A stretch of DNA of 64,000 nt from Brevundimonas sp. (lineage in GTDB: Bacteria; Pseudomonadota; Alphaproteobacteria; Caulobacterales; Caulobacteraceae), in the NCBI RefSeq assembly GCF_004210735.1, contig NZ_SDZL01000008.1, positions 1 to 64,000 of the forward strand. Reading direction: 5' to 3'. Each line of letters opens with the position of its first letter. The first letter of the stretch is position 1. Below are positions 28,464 to 39,159 of this stretch, piece after piece. The translations under genes were made by a program, and so were the position numbers. The notes under the pieces are model-generated. The model ran no database searches. It saw only the letters and a list, made by a program, of their open reading frames with translations, and was not told the origin of the DNA.

Positions 28464-29468
28464 ATGCGCGCCAGTCGATTGCTTTCCATCCTGCTGATGC
28501 TCCAGACCCGGGGGCGGTTGACGGCCGAGACGCTGGCGGCCGAGTTCGAGGTGTCGGTGCGCACCATCTATCGCGACATCGACCAGCTGTCGGCGGCCGG
28601 GGCGCCGGTCTATGCCGACCGGGGACGCAGCGGCGGGTTCCAGCTGCTGGACGGCTATCGCACCCGGCTGACGGGCCTGACCGACGCGGAGGCCGAGACG
28701 CTGTTCCTGGGCGGGCTGGCCGGACCGGCGGCTCAGATGGGCTTTTCCGAAGCGGTCGGGGCGATGCAGCTGAAGCTGCTGGCCGCCCTGCCGCCCGAAC
28801 GGCAGGCGGCGGCCGAGCGGATCGCAGGGCGGTTCCATCTGGATCCCATCGGCTGGTTCCAGACGGCGGAGGAGGCGCACCGTCTGCCCGCCATCGCCCA
28901 GGCGGTCTGGACCTGTCGCCGTATCAAGGTGCTCTATGAAAGCTGGAACGGACGACGCGAGCGGATGCTGGAGCCGCTGGGCCTGATCCTGAAGGCCGGG
29001 CGCTGGTATCTGGCGGCGATGACGGCAGGCGGTGAGGTAGGCGTTGCGCCGCGCACCTATCGTATCTCGAATGCGCTCGAACTGACGGTTTCAGAAGAGG
29101 TTTTTGAGAGGCCGGACAGCTTCGATCTGCCAGCCTGGTGGGCTGAGACGTCGCAGCGGTTTGAGCGCGAGCGGTTCACCCAGCATGCGCGATTGCGACT
29201 GAACGCGCGCGGGTTGAAGTATCTGGCCATGTTCGGCGCCGAATACGCCCGGCTGGCGGGCGCGGCGACGCCCGGCGCGGACGGTTGGGTCGAGGTCGAT
29301 GCGCCGTTCGAGACCGTCGCCTGGGCCGCATCGGAGTTCATGCGCCTGGGCGACGACGCCGAGGTGCTGGCGCCGCCGGAGCTGAGGGAGGCGGTGGTGG
29401 AGGCGTGTCGGCGGACGCTGGCGGTTTACCAGCCGATCTCCCTTCCCCTCGAGGGGGAGGGCTTTTAG
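28464..29468 (+). CDS. YafY-family transcriptional regulator (HTH + WYL)
   Basis: A 334-residue regulator: N-terminal winged helix (residues 1-60, [23 protein letters not shown]), a middle region, and a WYL domain (GRWYLAAMT around 175-185) thought to sense small ligands or nucleic acid. It is divergent from the DUF1579-like gene. The last residues (LPLEGEGF) are encoded by a CCCTTCCCC palindrome, and the stop codon overlaps that of the convergent UbiD gene. Confidence 0.9.
   Translation: MRASRLLSILLMLQTRGRLTAETLAAEFEVSVRTIYRDIDQLSAAGAPVYADRGRSGGFQLLDGYRTRLTGLTDAEAETLFLGGLAGPAAQMGFSEAVGAMQLKLLAALPPERQAAAERIAGRFHLDPIGWFQTAEEAHRLPAIAQAVWTCRRIKVLYESWNGRRERMLEPLGLILKAGRWYLAAMTAGGEVGVAPRTYRISNALELTVSEEVFERPDSFDLPAWWAETSQRFERERFTQHARLRLNARGLKYLAMFGAEYARLAGAATPGADGWVEVDAPFETVAWAASEFMRLGDDAEVLAPPELREAVVEACRRTLAVYQPISLPLEGEGF
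29440..29466. terminator. Palindrome with T-run at convergent gene ends
   Basis: An 11-bp-arm palindrome of the CCCTTCCCCTC/GAGGGGGAGGG type is followed by CTTTT on the plus strand. It encodes the last residues of the regulator and resembles one outer unit of the composite repeats. It likely terminates the plus-strand transcript. Confidence 0.6.
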
Positions 29469-31003
29469 GTTTCGGACTTCCAGATCGGCGAACCGTCGCC
29501 GGGCAGGCCCAGGCGGTCCCAGATGTCGGAGACGCGGTCGATGACGGCCTGATCCATGCGGATCTCCTCGCCCCATTCGCGCTTGGTTTCCGGCTCCCAC
29601 TTGTCGGTGGCGTCCAGGCCGATCTTGGAGCCCAGGCCGCTTTCGGGGCTGGCGAAGTCCAAATAGTCGATCGGGGTGTTCTCGATCACGGTGATGTCGC
29701 GGGCCGGGTCCATCTTGGTCGAGATGGCCCACATGACGTCCTTCCAATCGCGGGCGTCGATGTCGTGGTCCACCACGATGATCCACTTGGTGTACATGAA
29801 CTGGCGCAGATAGCTCCAGCAGCCCATCATCACCCGCTTGGCGTGGCCGGGATAGGCCTTCTTCATCGACACCACGGCGATGCGATAGCTGCAACCCTCG
29901 GGCGGCAGCCAGAAGTCCACGATCTCGGGAAACTGCTGGCGCAGCAGGGGGATGAAGACCTCGTTCAGCGCCTCGCCCAGCACGCTCGGCTCGTCCGGTG
30001 GACGGCCTGTGAAGGTGGTCAGATAGATGGGGTCGCGGCGCATGGTGATGGCGCTGACCTGGAACACCGGGAAGGTCTCGACCGAGTTGTAGTAGCCGGT
30101 GTGGTCGCCGTAGGGGCCCTCTGGCGCGTGCTCGTCCAGCAGGACGTGGCCTTCCAGCACGATTTCGGCTTGGGCCGGCACCATCAAGGGCACGGTCTTG
30201 CAGGGAACCAGTTCGGCCTTGGCGCCCCGCATCAGGCCCGCGAACTGATATTCCGACAGGGTGTCCGGCACGGGCGTCACGGCCGCCAGGATGGTGCCTG
30301 GGTCGGCGCCCAGAACGACGGCGCAGGGCAGGGGCTCGCGCTTTCCGGCCTTCTTGTGCCGGGCATAGTGCTGGGCCCCGCCGCGATGGGCCAGCCAGCG
30401 CATGATCGCCTTGTCCTTGCCCAGGACCTGCATCCGATAGATGCCCAGGTTGAAGTCGTCCTCGCGGTCGTCGCTCGGCCCCTTGGTCACGACCAGACCC
30501 CAGGTGATCAGAGGCGCGGGCTCGCCCGGCCAGCAACCCTGGATGGGCAGGCTGGTCAGGTCGATCTGCTCGCCCTTGAGCACCACCTCCTGAACCGGGG
30601 CCTTCTTCACCGTCTTGGGCCGCATGGACATGACGGTCTGGGCCAGCGGCAGCATCTCCATGGCGTCACTGAGCCCGCGCGGCGGCGTTGGATTGCGCAG
30701 GAAGGCCAGCAGTTCGCCGACCTCGCGCAGCTCGCCCGCCGTTGTTCGCGTCCTGCCCTCCAGCGTGACGCCCATGGCGACCCGCTTCACCGTGCCGAAC
30801 AAATTGGCCAGACAGGGAATGGGGCTGATCGATCCGTCCGGCATCACCGGTTTTTCAAACAGCACCGCCGGGCCGCCGTTGCGCAGCAGGCGGGTCTGGA
30901 TCTCGGTCATCTCCAGCGTGGTCGAAACGGGTTCGGATACCCGCACCAGCTCGCCGTCGGCTTCGAGGGTCTCGATGAAATCGCGCAGGGACTTGTAGGC
31001 CAT
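29465..31003 (-). CDS. ubiD: UbiD-family decarboxylase
   Basis: About 512 residues from the ATG giving [14 protein letters not shown]; a start 36 bp upstream would overlap the Pr6Pr gene. The UbiD fold signature includes GTVKRVAMG, the [13 protein letters not shown] block, [14 protein letters not shown] and the [12 protein letters not shown] stretch with the catalytic Glu region. It needs prenylated FMN from UbiX. The likely role is decarboxylation of the 4-hydroxy-3-polyprenylbenzoate intermediate in ubiquinone synthesis, though UbiD-like paralogues act on other aromatic acids. Confidence 0.9.
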   Translation of the reverse strand: MAYKSLRDFIETLEADGELVRVSEPVSTTLEMTEIQTRLLRNGGPAVLFEKPVMPDGSISPIPCLANLFGTVKRVAMGVTLEGRTRTTAGELREVGELLAFLRNPTPPRGLSDAMEMLPLAQTVMSMRPKTVKKAPVQEVVLKGEQIDLTSLPIQGCWPGEPAPLITWGLVVTKGPSDDREDDFNLGIYRMQVLGKDKAIMRWLAHRGGAQHYARHKKAGKREPLPCAVVLGADPGTILAAVTPVPDTLSEYQFAGLMRGAKAELVPCKTVPLMVPAQAEIVLEGHVLLDEHAPEGPYGDHTGYYNSVETFPVFQVSAITMRRDPIYLTTFTGRPPDEPSVLGEALNEVFIPLLRQQFPEIVDFWLPPEGCSYRIAVVSMKKAYPGHAKRVMMGCWSYLRQFMYTKWIIVVDHDIDARDWKDVMWAISTKMDPARDITVIENTPIDYLDFASPESGLGSKIGLDATDKWEPETKREWGEEIRMDQAVIDRVSDIWDRLGLPGDGSPIWKSET

Positions 31004-31013
31004 GCGCTGAGGC

Positions 31014-31655
31014 TTAGGCGGACACGGGCCGTCTGTCACGCCGTGCGAACGTGCGGTCGATCGCCACGACGATCAGCCCCACGATCAGGAAGAAGGCGAG
31101 CATCGCCGCCGCCCAAAACCCGGCCTTGGCCAGCCCCAGCGCCGGCACGTTCATGAACCAGTATGGCCACCAGCCCGAGGCGTAGCCGTGGATCAGCGTC
31201 CACAGGGTGTAGAGCGCCGGAAACGACAGCCATTTCACCGGATCGATCCAGCGCAGCCGCCCCTTTGGCGTGAACAGCAACCAGTCCAGCACGAAGGCGA
31301 TGGGCATCACGTAGTGCAGCAGGATGTTGGCGATCAGCGCCCACCCTTGCGGGTCCCAGACGTCGGCCAGCAGGAAATGATAGGTCAGGCCGACCACGGC
31401 GATATACATGGCCACGGCCGCCCGCACCCCCTCGCTGCGACTCCATCGCCCCATCCGGCTGTCAGGCGACAGGGCCGGCCCCGTCAGGGCAAGGGCGACC
31501 AGAATATTGGTCAGGACCGTGAAATAGCTGACGAAGTTCAGCGTCAGCTCGCCCGCGCCCCGATCCGGATTGCCGGTCAGGGTCAGGCCGTATTGCAACG
31601 CCAGCGCCAGCCAGCCCACCAGGGCGAAGACGGCGCGATAGACACGCGTCCCCAT
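31014..31655 (-). CDS. Pr6Pr-family integral membrane protein
   Basis: A 213-residue protein with six membrane segments and the family pattern [17 protein letters not shown] plus [15 protein letters not shown]. Pr6Pr proteins are widespread but uncharacterised. The ATG overlaps the stop of the upstream Xre gene, and the UbiD gene follows closely, so the three may be one transcript. Confidence 0.82.
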   Translation of the reverse strand: MGTRVYRAVFALVGWLALALQYGLTLTGNPDRGAGELTLNFVSYFTVLTNILVALALTGPALSPDSRMGRWSRSEGVRAAVAMYIAVVGLTYHFLLADVWDPQGWALIANILLHYVMPIAFVLDWLLFTPKGRLRWIDPVKWLSFPALYTLWTLIHGYASGWWPYWFMNVPALGLAKAGFWAAAMLAFFLIVGLIVVAIDRTFARRDRRPVSA

Positions 31656-31903
31656 TAATAGGCCCGTGTGTCGGACACCAGCGCCCAGACCGGCAGGTGC
31701 AGGGCGCGGGTGGCGGCGTCCAGCTGGGCCATGTCCAGATGCTCGCGTCCCGCCTCAACCCGGCGCATGGCCTCGGGCGTCAGGTGCAGGGCGGCGGCCA
31801 GATCGGCAGGGGCGACGCCGCGCAGGTCGCGCCATCGGCGGATGCGGGCGCCGATTGCGGCGTCCATCGGGTCAATGCCCGGAAAGCCCAGAACCGAGCC
31901 CAT
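31655..31903 (-). CDS. Xre-type helix-turn-helix protein
   Basis: About 82 residues from MGSVLGFPGID, where AGGGAG gives a good ribosome binding site. The HTH is IGARIRRWRDLRGVAPADLAAALHLTPEAMRRVEAGREHL, in the usual Cro/C1 spacing. It probably regulates its own short operon. Confidence 0.8.
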   Translation of the reverse strand: MGSVLGFPGIDPMDAAIGARIRRWRDLRGVAPADLAAALHLTPEAMRRVEAGREHLDMAQLDAATRALHLPVWALVSDTRAY

Positions 31904-31937
31904 GGTCTCGCTCCCTGCCTGCGCTGTTGATCGCGCG

Positions 31938-32795
31938 TCAGGGCGTATCCTGATCCCATTGGAAGGCATCGTCCAGCCAGTCGCCCAGACGCCCGTCCGG
32001 ACGAGCCAGGGCGGTGATGCGCGCCATCTCGTCCGGGGTGAGCTGGAAGTCGAAGATGCCGAAATTCTCGCGCGCGCGGCTTTCCTTCGTCGTGCGCGGG
32101 ATGGCGATGACGCCCTGTTGAATGATCCAGCGCAGGGTGACCTGGCCCGGTGTCTTGCCGTGGGCGGCGGCGATGGCGCCGATCACGGCGTCGTCGGCGA
32201 TCTGACCCTGGGCCAGCGGCGACCAGGCGGTGATGGACGAACCCAGCTCGGCCGCCGTGGCGATCAGGGTCTTCTGCGACAGATAGGGGTGATATTCGAT
32301 CTGGTTGGTGATCAGCGGCGCCGCCGACAGGGCAGCCGCCTGACGGAAGACCGTCGACGGGAAGTTGGACACGCCGATGTTGCGAGTGAAGCCGCGGGCG
32401 CGGGCGTCGTTCAGCGCCTCTATCGTCTCCTGCAACGACGGTTCCGGCTTGGGCCAGTGCAGCAACAGCAGGTCGGGGATCAGGCCCAGGGCGGCGGCGC
32501 TGTCGCGGGCCTGATTCTGCAGGTCGCCGTCGCGGAAATGCTCGACCCAGATCTTGGTGGTGACGAAGACGTCGTCGCGGGCGACGACACCCTCGGCGAT
32601 GGCGTCGGCGATCCCCTGACCGACCGCCTCCTCGTTCTTGTAGATCCAGGCGGTGTCGATGTGGCGATAACCGATGCGCAGGGCCTCGGCGACCATGCGG
32701 CGGGCGTCGGCGGGCTCCAACTGCCAGGTCCCGAAGCCGAGCAGGGGGATGTCCACGCCCGAGGCGGTCGCGGTCGGCTGGTCGGCATAGGGCAT
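31938..32795 (-). CDS. Aldo/keto reductase
   Basis: A 285-residue cytoplasmic NADPH-dependent reductase starting MPYADQPTA, with a GGAG ribosome binding site upstream. The TIM-barrel family motifs are intact: GFGTWQLEP, the catalytic Asp/Tyr region HIDTAWIYKNEEAVG, and IPRTTKESRARENFGIFDF at the cofactor site. It matches the 2,5-diketo-gluconate reductase type. It sits 11 bp downstream of the hydrolase gene. Confidence 0.92.
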   Translation of the reverse strand: MPYADQPTATASGVDIPLLGFGTWQLEPADARRMVAEALRIGYRHIDTAWIYKNEEAVGQGIADAIAEGVVARDDVFVTTKIWVEHFRDGDLQNQARDSAAALGLIPDLLLLHWPKPEPSLQETIEALNDARARGFTRNIGVSNFPSTVFRQAAALSAAPLITNQIEYHPYLSQKTLIATAAELGSSITAWSPLAQGQIADDAVIGAIAAAHGKTPGQVTLRWIIQQGVIAIPRTTKESRARENFGIFDFQLTPDEMARITALARPDGRLGDWLDDAFQWDQDTP

Positions 32796-32806
32796 GGGGA
32801 GGCTCC

Positions 32807-33709
32807 TCAAGACGTCGGGGAGGCCCGCATATAAGCGGCGTCTGAGACTTCGCCATCGGCCAGCCAGTCGAACATCTCGTCCCACAGGGTCTCCATGCCC
32901 CGCCGGAAGGCGCCCTCGTGGCCGATGCGCTTGACGCCGTGGTCGGAGGGGCGACGCACCACCATGCTGCGCGGGGCCGAGGCGTAGAGGTTCAGGATTT
33001 TCGGACCGGATGTCGGGGTGGCGATGGGATCGTCGGTGAAAATCCATGACCGGATCGGGGCGGCGACCTGATCGAAGGCTTGCGGTTGCAGCCGGTCCTT
33101 CAGTTCATCGACGAAATAGGCGGGTTTCAGGCACCAGCGGCGCCACGTCTCATAGACGCCGCGGGGCAGGTCCGTGCCCTGCCAGAACAGGCCCTTGCTG
33201 ATATGGCCGTGGCGGGCCAGGTGCAGTGGGCCGAGCCCGAACCAGAAGAACAGCTCCAGCGGATTGTAGGATCGGTGATGCCCGCCCCACCAGCCGCTGC
33301 CGACCGAGACGAAGGCATGGCGGGCGATCCGGTCGTGGTTCGGCATAAAGCCCGCGAAATGGCCGCCGACGCTGTGGCCGACATGGGTGACGGGCAGGCC
33401 GCGCGCCTCGACGGTCAGGGCGTCCAGCGCGGCCGGCATGTCCAACCGGCCCCAATCCACATAATCCATCTGCATGGCGGCCAGATCCTCGGGGCGCGAG
33501 TCGGCGATGCCCCGGAAATCATAGGTCAGCACCATGGCCCCGCGCGCGGCCAGATGTCGGGCGAAACGGTCGTAGAAACCCTTGGGAAAGCCCGTGCCTG
33601 AACTGACCAGGACCGCCACCGTCGGGTTCGGAGGGGTCAGCAGGCGTGCGGAAAGCGAATAGCCGTCTGCGGTCGTCACGGTCAGGTCGCGGGCGGCGAT
33701 GTCGATCAT
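32807..33709 (-). CDS. Alpha/beta hydrolase
   Basis: A 300-residue serine hydrolase with nucleophile elbow GHSVGG (Ser about 121), LTYDFRGIADS typical of the oxyanion strand and a C-terminal His in GHEG. It resembles the YbhE/serine aminopeptidase-like hydrolases of unknown substrate. It precedes the aldo/keto reductase on the same strand. Confidence 0.87.
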   Translation of the reverse strand: MIDIAARDLTVTTADGYSLSARLLTPPNPTVAVLVSSGTGFPKGFYDRFARHLAARGAMVLTYDFRGIADSRPEDLAAMQMDYVDWGRLDMPAALDALTVEARGLPVTHVGHSVGGHFAGFMPNHDRIARHAFVSVGSGWWGGHHRSYNPLELFFWFGLGPLHLARHGHISKGLFWQGTDLPRGVYETWRRWCLKPAYFVDELKDRLQPQAFDQVAAPIRSWIFTDDPIATPTSGPKILNLYASAPRSMVVRRPSDHGVKRIGHEGAFRRGMETLWDEMFDWLADGEVSDAAYMRASPTS

Positions 33710-33796
33710 GAGTGATAGGTCCGTCCTGTTTCAGGACGCACTAGCGCGATACGTGCGCCCGGGGTCAAGACTCCTCGTCGAGCCTTCGTCGATGGA

Positions 33797-34147
33797 TCAA
33801 CCGCTTTGGTTCGCCTGCCACTCGCGCGCCAGCCGCTTGGGGGCGATCTTTATCCAGCGCCGGCGCAGCATGGCCTCCAGCCACTGCGGATCGACCGAGA
33901 TCAGGCGCGCCAGAACGATGGGGTGGTCGCGATAGTGGGCGGTGAAATGAAAGGTCGCGGGATCCATTTCGATCAGCAATTCACGCTCATCCAGGCTGTC
34001 CAGATGCACCACGACGCTGTCGTCCAGCCGGGGGCGAAGCCAGGTGAAGAACTTCCCCGCGACCTTGAATGACGGCTCGCCGTGGGTCACCCCACCTTCC
34101 GTCTCGGGAAAGGACAGGATCAGGGCGCGAACCTCGTCGTGGGTCAT
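33797..34147 (-). CDS. MmcQ/YjbR-family protein
   Basis: A 116-residue protein starting MTHDEVRALILSFPETEGG, a classic MmcQ/YjbR fold (double-wing) start, with KFFTWLRPRLDDSVVVHL and a C-terminal EAMLRRRWIKIAPKRLAREW. The family is DNA-binding-like, but no target is known. It overlaps the next upstream gene by 4 bp (ATGA). Confidence 0.86.
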   Translation of the reverse strand: MTHDEVRALILSFPETEGGVTHGEPSFKVAGKFFTWLRPRLDDSVVVHLDSLDERELLIEMDPATFHFTAHYRDHPIVLARLISVDPQWLEAMLRRRWIKIAPKRLAREWQANQSG

Positions 34148-34563
34148 GCAATCTGCTCCTGCGTTTGTTTTTGTGTTGTGGCCACGACACTGCGTTGCAT
34201 CCGAAAAACTCCAGACCAAACGCCGTAAATGATCCAGCGGCCAGCAATGGCGTTTCCATCGGCAGACACAGCGCCCATGTAGTCGATGGTGTGGATCTGG
34301 CCGCCGCCATGGGGCGTCTTGGTGAAAACAAGCTCGCCGTCGAAATACTGGCCGTCCAGTGTGGCCGAAATCGGCGGCGCATCAGCGCCGGAGAACATGT
34401 CGCGCTCTTGGGTCACGCCAGTGATGATCCCGCTGACCTCGGTAAGCTCCGCCATGAAGGGCGTGGCGGGCATTGTATCGTCAGGGTTGAGCTCGGGATC
34501 GACCGGATAAAAATAGACGCCCGTCCAGCGGCCGGTCAGGGACGGTGACTGCTCAGCGCCCAT
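34144..34563 (-). CDS. Hypothetical protein coupled to YjbR gene
   Basis: About 139 residues from MGAEQSPSLTGRWTGVYFYPVDPE; earlier in-frame starts (34584, 34626) are possible. The visible pattern is a beta-rich, lipocalin-like fold (LTGRWTGVYFY, GIITGVTQERDMFS, ISATLDGQYFDGELVFTKT). No signal peptide. Codon use is less GC-biased than neighbours. No family recognised. Confidence 0.65.
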   Translation of the reverse strand: MGAEQSPSLTGRWTGVYFYPVDPELNPDDTMPATPFMAELTEVSGIITGVTQERDMFSGADAPPISATLDGQYFDGELVFTKTPHGGGQIHTIDYMGAVSADGNAIAGRWIIYGVWSGVFRMQRSVVATTQKQTQEQIA

Positions 34564-34630
34564 TGATGAGAGCCTTTTTTCCATTTCTGCCGGGGCCATC
34601 AGGCCATGCCGACGGGCGTCAGGCAAAGAA

Positions 34631-34657
34631 AAAGGCCGCGTCCCGGAGGATGCGGCC
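34631..34657 (-). terminator. Intrinsic terminator downstream of exbD
   Basis: Read on the minus strand, a GGCCGC...GCGGCC stem is followed by TTTTTCTTT, the classic intrinsic terminator layout, about 28 bp after the exbD stop. Confidence 0.85.
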
Positions 34658-34684
34658 CTGATCTGTCGTACCGAAGCGATGGCT

Positions 34685-35119
34685 TCAGGTGATGTCTTCG
34701 TTCAGCAGGCCGACCTTGTAGAAGCCCTTTTCCTGCAGGGTGTTCATGACTTCCATGAACTGGTTGTAGCGGACCTCGGCCTGGGCGCGGACGAACACGC
34801 GCTCTTCCTGGCAGGCGCCGCCGCCCAGGGCCGCGCAGACGTCGGCGGGCAGGGTGGCGATCGAGGTCTTCTTCTCGGCGATGTACAGGTCGCCGCCTTC
34901 CTGGATGGTGATGTAGACCGGCTCTTCCTGCTCGTCGTTCACCGACGGGGTGGGAGGCGGCAGGTCCAGCTTGATCGAGACGGTGGCCATGGGCGCGGCG
35001 ACCATGAAGATGATCATCAGAACCAGCAGGATGTCGATGAACGGCGTGATGTTGATATCCGCCGTTTGTTCGATGGTCTTGCCGCCCTGACCCTCAGGAG
35101 AGGAAAGTTTCGAAGCCAT
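34685..35119 (-). CDS. ExbD/TolR-family biopolymer transport protein
   Basis: About 144 residues from MASKLSSPEGQ. One N-terminal membrane helix with the proton-channel Asp in INITPFIDILLVLMIIFM, then a periplasmic domain (KLDLPPPTP... VYITIQEGGDLYIAEKKTS). ExbD works with ExbB and TonB to energise outer membrane transport. No exbB or tonB lies beside it in this window. The periplasmic insert with CAALGGGAC is unusual and could form a disulfide. Confidence 0.88.
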   Translation of the reverse strand: MASKLSSPEGQGGKTIEQTADINITPFIDILLVLMIIFMVAAPMATVSIKLDLPPPTPSVNDEQEEPVYITIQEGGDLYIAEKKTSIATLPADVCAALGGGACQEERVFVRAQAEVRYNQFMEVMNTLQEKGFYKVGLLNEDIT

Positions 35120-35302
35120 ACGCCGTCGTCTCCAATACGGCCCGCGAGACAAGCGGCGAGCCCTCTAAAGGTATGTTCCGTCTCTTGGCGTCCCGCGAAC
35201 GGCTTGTAAAGCGGTCTCGCCGATCCGGTGTGTCGAATTCGAGCAATATCCTTGCAGGATGACGATCCTGTGGCGCCCGAAAGGGCGAGGATCAGCCCGA
35301 AA

Positions 35303-35920
35303 TCAACCCTTCGCCAGCTTCAGGAAGCGATCCATCAGCGACGGGTCGGTCTTGAAGGCGCCGGTGAAGCGGGTGGTGATGGTCGAGACATGGCGGTGAT
35401 GCACGCCGCGGGTCGTCATGCACTGGTGTTCGGCGTCGATCAGGATGGCCACGCCCGCCGGCTGCAGATGCGATTCGATGGCGTTGGCGATTTCCTGGGT
35501 CAGGGTCTCCTGCGTCTGCAGGCGCTTGGAGAAGATCTCGACCACCCGCGCCAGCTTGGAGATGCCGACCACCTTGGCCGTCGGCAGATAGGCGACATAG
35601 GCCTTGCCCAGGAAGGGCGCCATGTGATGCTCGCAGTGACTCTCCACCTCGATGTCACGCAGGATGACCATGTCGTCATAGCCCTCGACCTCCTCGAAGG
35701 TGCGGGACAACTCCTTGGCCACATCGGCGTCATAACCCTGGAACCAGTCGCCATAGGCGTCGACCACGCGGCGCGGCGTATCGATCAGACCCTCGCGGTC
35801 CGGATTGTCGCCGGTCCAGGCGATCAGGGTGCGGACGGCCTGCATCGCCTCTTCGCGCGAGGGCTTTTGCGGCTGATCATTATCGCCGACCAGGACGGGT
35901 TTGACGGGCGTGACGCTCAT
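35303..35920 (-). CDS. folE: GTP cyclohydrolase I
   Basis: A 205-residue zinc enzyme converting GTP to dihydroneopterin triphosphate for folate synthesis. Zinc ligands Cys96, His99 (SHCEHHMAPF) and Cys167 (EHQCMTTRG) are present, along with LARVVEIFSKRLQTQE. Length fits type IA. It is divergent from cysS. Confidence 0.96.
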   Translation of the reverse strand: MSVTPVKPVLVGDNDQPQKPSREEAMQAVRTLIAWTGDNPDREGLIDTPRRVVDAYGDWFQGYDADVAKELSRTFEEVEGYDDMVILRDIEVESHCEHHMAPFLGKAYVAYLPTAKVVGISKLARVVEIFSKRLQTQETLTQEIANAIESHLQPAGVAILIDAEHQCMTTRGVHHRHVSTITTRFTGAFKTDPSLMDRFLKLAKG

Positions 35921-35945
35921 GCTCGACTGTAGCGGCTCAGTAGCG

Positions 35946-35963
35946 CCGGGACGATGGTCCCGG
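35946..35963. repeat. Inverted repeat in folE/cysS divergent region
   Basis: CCGGGAC-gatg-GTCCCGG, 7-bp perfect arms, 26 bp before the folE start on its own strand. It could be a leader hairpin or an operator; nothing else in the 159-bp gap looks like a gene. Confidence 0.45.
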
Positions 35964-36079
35964 ATTGACGCGCGCCGCTCTCCTTATTCTGCATCGCCCC
36001 GCTGTTCGCGGACGCGACTGGACGGCTATATGGGCGCCGACCTCGGTCCTGCAAGAAAACTGAAGGCTTCCGCCGCAAT

Positions 36080-37531
<1,452 letters not shown>

Positions 37532-37538
37532 CGAAATT

Positions 37539-37687
37539 CTCCCTCCCACGAAGGGGGAGGGTGGCTGAGGCCGTCAGGCCGAAGACGGGTGGGGGCGGCG
37601 AGGCGAACAGCCGCCGCGCCCAGCATCGCCTTGCACTCCCCACCCGGTCGCTACGCGACCACCCTCCCCGTCCCGGGGAGGGAGAGG
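37539..37687. repeat. Composite palindromic repeat, copy C
   Basis: Outer palindromes (CCCTCCC...GGGGAGGG at 37541-37561 and CCCTCCCCG/CGGGGAGGG at 37662-37682) flank an inner 9-bp inverted pair (CGGGTGGGG at 37586 and CCCCACCCG at 37638). It fills the convergent gap between cysS and the lytic transglycosylase gene. Same architecture as copies A and B with a different sequence. Confidence 0.85.
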
Positions 37688-37690
37688 GGC

Positions 37691-38872
37691 CTACCCCGCC
37701 TTGCGGATCAGCTCGTCCGCCAGTTCAGCCGTCAGGTAGCCGTCGGGCGTGCGATTGTTGGCCTGTTGCCAGCGGCGCAGGGCGGCGCGGGTATTGGTTC
37801 CGATCACGCCGTCGGCGCCCTGGGTGTCATAGCCCATGGCCGTCAGGGCCTGCTGGGCCCCGATACGCTGGGCGCGGGTGATCGGCCCGTCGGCGGGCCA
37901 GGTTCCGACCAGGCCCGGCTTGCCCTGCGCCCCATCGGCGGTCATGCCGATGGCCAGCGCATAACTGACCGAGTTATTGTAGCGCCGGATCACATAGTGG
38001 TTGGGCAGGGCCAGGAAGGCCGGCCCCTTGGCCCCCTGCGGCAGCAGGATGGCCGCGCCCTCGGCGGCCTCACCCTCGTGCGGGGCGCCGCCGTGGGCCA
38101 GGCGCACGCCGCGCGCGGCCCAGAAGCTCCATGGATGCTTGGGCCCCTCGGCTTCGGAGTAGTCGAAGTTCGCGGGCAGGATGACTTCATACCCCCAGCC
38201 TTGGCCGCGTTTCCATCCGGCCTGGGCCAGCAGGTTGGCGGCCGAGGCCAGGGCGTCCGCGTCCGAGCCCCAGATATCGACCTTGCCGTCGCCGTTCTGA
38301 TCGACGCCCAGCTTCAGATAGTTGTCGGGCATGAACTGGGTCTGGCCCATGGCCCCGGCCCAGCTGCCCTTCAGGCCCGCGCGGTCCCGGCGGCCATCGA
38401 CGACGATATCGAGTGCGTTCTTCAGCTGGCCTTCGGCCCAGTCGCGACGGCGGCCGTCATAGGCCAGGGTCGCCAGCGAGCGGATCACGTCATAGTCGCC
38501 CTGGACCTGGCCGAAGCTGGACTCCTGGGCCCAGATGGCGACCAGGATCTCGGCCGGTACGCCATAGCGTTGGGGGACGTCGGTCGGCACGCTGGCCACC
38601 CGGCGGCGAGCCTGGGCGGTGCGGGCGGCGCTGACGGCGTTGGCGATATAGGCGCCGGCGGGGCGCGAGAATTCGGGCTGATTGCCGTCCAGACGGACGA
38701 CGGACGGGTCAGGCGTCAGGCCGGCCAGCTGACGCTCATATTCGGCGCGCCGGGCGCCGCCGTGGCGATTCAGGAAGCCCTGTTTCCAGCCTTCAAAGCC
38801 CGGTTGGTCGGGCAGCATGGGCGCACAGGCGGCGACGCAGCCGATCAGGACAAGACGGTAATCGAAACGCAT
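37691..38872 (-). CDS. Lytic murein transglycosylase (MltB-type, SLT_2) with peptidoglycan-binding domain
   Basis: A 393-residue exported protein with a signal sequence that may be lipidated at Cys12 or Cys16 (LIGCVAACAP). The catalytic domain shows WAQESSFGQVQGDYDV with the acid Glu, GAMGQTQFMPDNYL and NNSVSYALAIG; the C-terminal 60 residues form a PG_binding_1 domain (MGYDTQGADGVIGTNTRAALRRWQ). It cleaves glycan strands in the periplasm. Confidence 0.93.
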   Translation of the reverse strand: MRFDYRLVLIGCVAACAPMLPDQPGFEGWKQGFLNRHGGARRAEYERQLAGLTPDPSVVRLDGNQPEFSRPAGAYIANAVSAARTAQARRRVASVPTDVPQRYGVPAEILVAIWAQESSFGQVQGDYDVIRSLATLAYDGRRRDWAEGQLKNALDIVVDGRRDRAGLKGSWAGAMGQTQFMPDNYLKLGVDQNGDGKVDIWGSDADALASAANLLAQAGWKRGQGWGYEVILPANFDYSEAEGPKHPWSFWAARGVRLAHGGAPHEGEAAEGAAILLPQGAKGPAFLALPNHYVIRRYNNSVSYALAIGMTADGAQGKPGLVGTWPADGPITRAQRIGAQQALTAMGYDTQGADGVIGTNTRAALRRWQQANNRTPDGYLTAELADELIRKAG

Positions 38873-38977
38873 GATGACAGGCTAAGGCCCCCTGAGCCGG
38901 CTTCGCAATCAAAAGCGCGCGAAGTGAGATGGCGTTGCGACGAACCGGGCTAAAGTCGCGTTAACCCTGCCTGATCG

Positions 38978-39006
38978 TTGAACGCTAACCCGGGTGGGAC
39001 TATAGG
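38978..39006 (+). promoter_or_regulatory. Promoter P1 of tRNA-like element
   Basis: TTGAAC, a 17-bp spacer, then TATAGG. The predicted start is near 39013, about 11 nt before the tRNA-like 5' end. The same spacing and -10 recur in P2 at 39122. Confidence 0.65.
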
Positions 39007-39023
39007 CCGCAGGTCTCTATCGC

Positions 39024-39100
39024 GGCCTGGTGGCGGAGGGGCGACGCGTCGGGCGTGCATGCCCGAAGACCCTCCGTTCGACTCGGAGGCCAGGCCTCCA
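39024..39100 (+). tRNA. tRNA-Cys-like RNA with non-canonical anticodon arm (tRNA-like gene or pseudogene)
   Basis: A 77-nt cloverleaf can be drawn. Acceptor stem GGCCTGG pairs with CCAGGCC (7 bp); discriminator T97 is followed by encoded CCA. The D arm is GCG/CGC with a short GG-containing loop. The T arm is CTCCG-TTCGACT-CGGAG with canonical loop and G-C closing pair. T73 and TTCGACT are typical of bacterial tRNA-Cys, and TGCA (T33 plus anticodon GCA) lies in the anticodon position. The anticodon loop is 8 nt (or 6 nt with one extra pair) with T at 37, and C71-G89 gives a sixth T-stem pair. It has its own promoter. It could be a tRNA pseudogene, a regulatory tRNA mimic or an unusual tRNA. 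Confidence 0.5.
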
Positions 39101-39121
39101 GAGGTTTCCGCCGCTTCGCCG

Positions 39122-39150
39122 TTGACGAGTCGCGGACGGCTCTCTATAGG
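39122..39150 (+). promoter_or_regulatory. Promoter P2 of rpmJ
   Basis: TTGACG, 17-bp spacer, TATAGG, a strong sigma-70-type promoter starting transcription near 39157, about 74 nt upstream of rpmJ. Confidence 0.7.
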
Positions 39151-39159
39151 CACCGCTCC

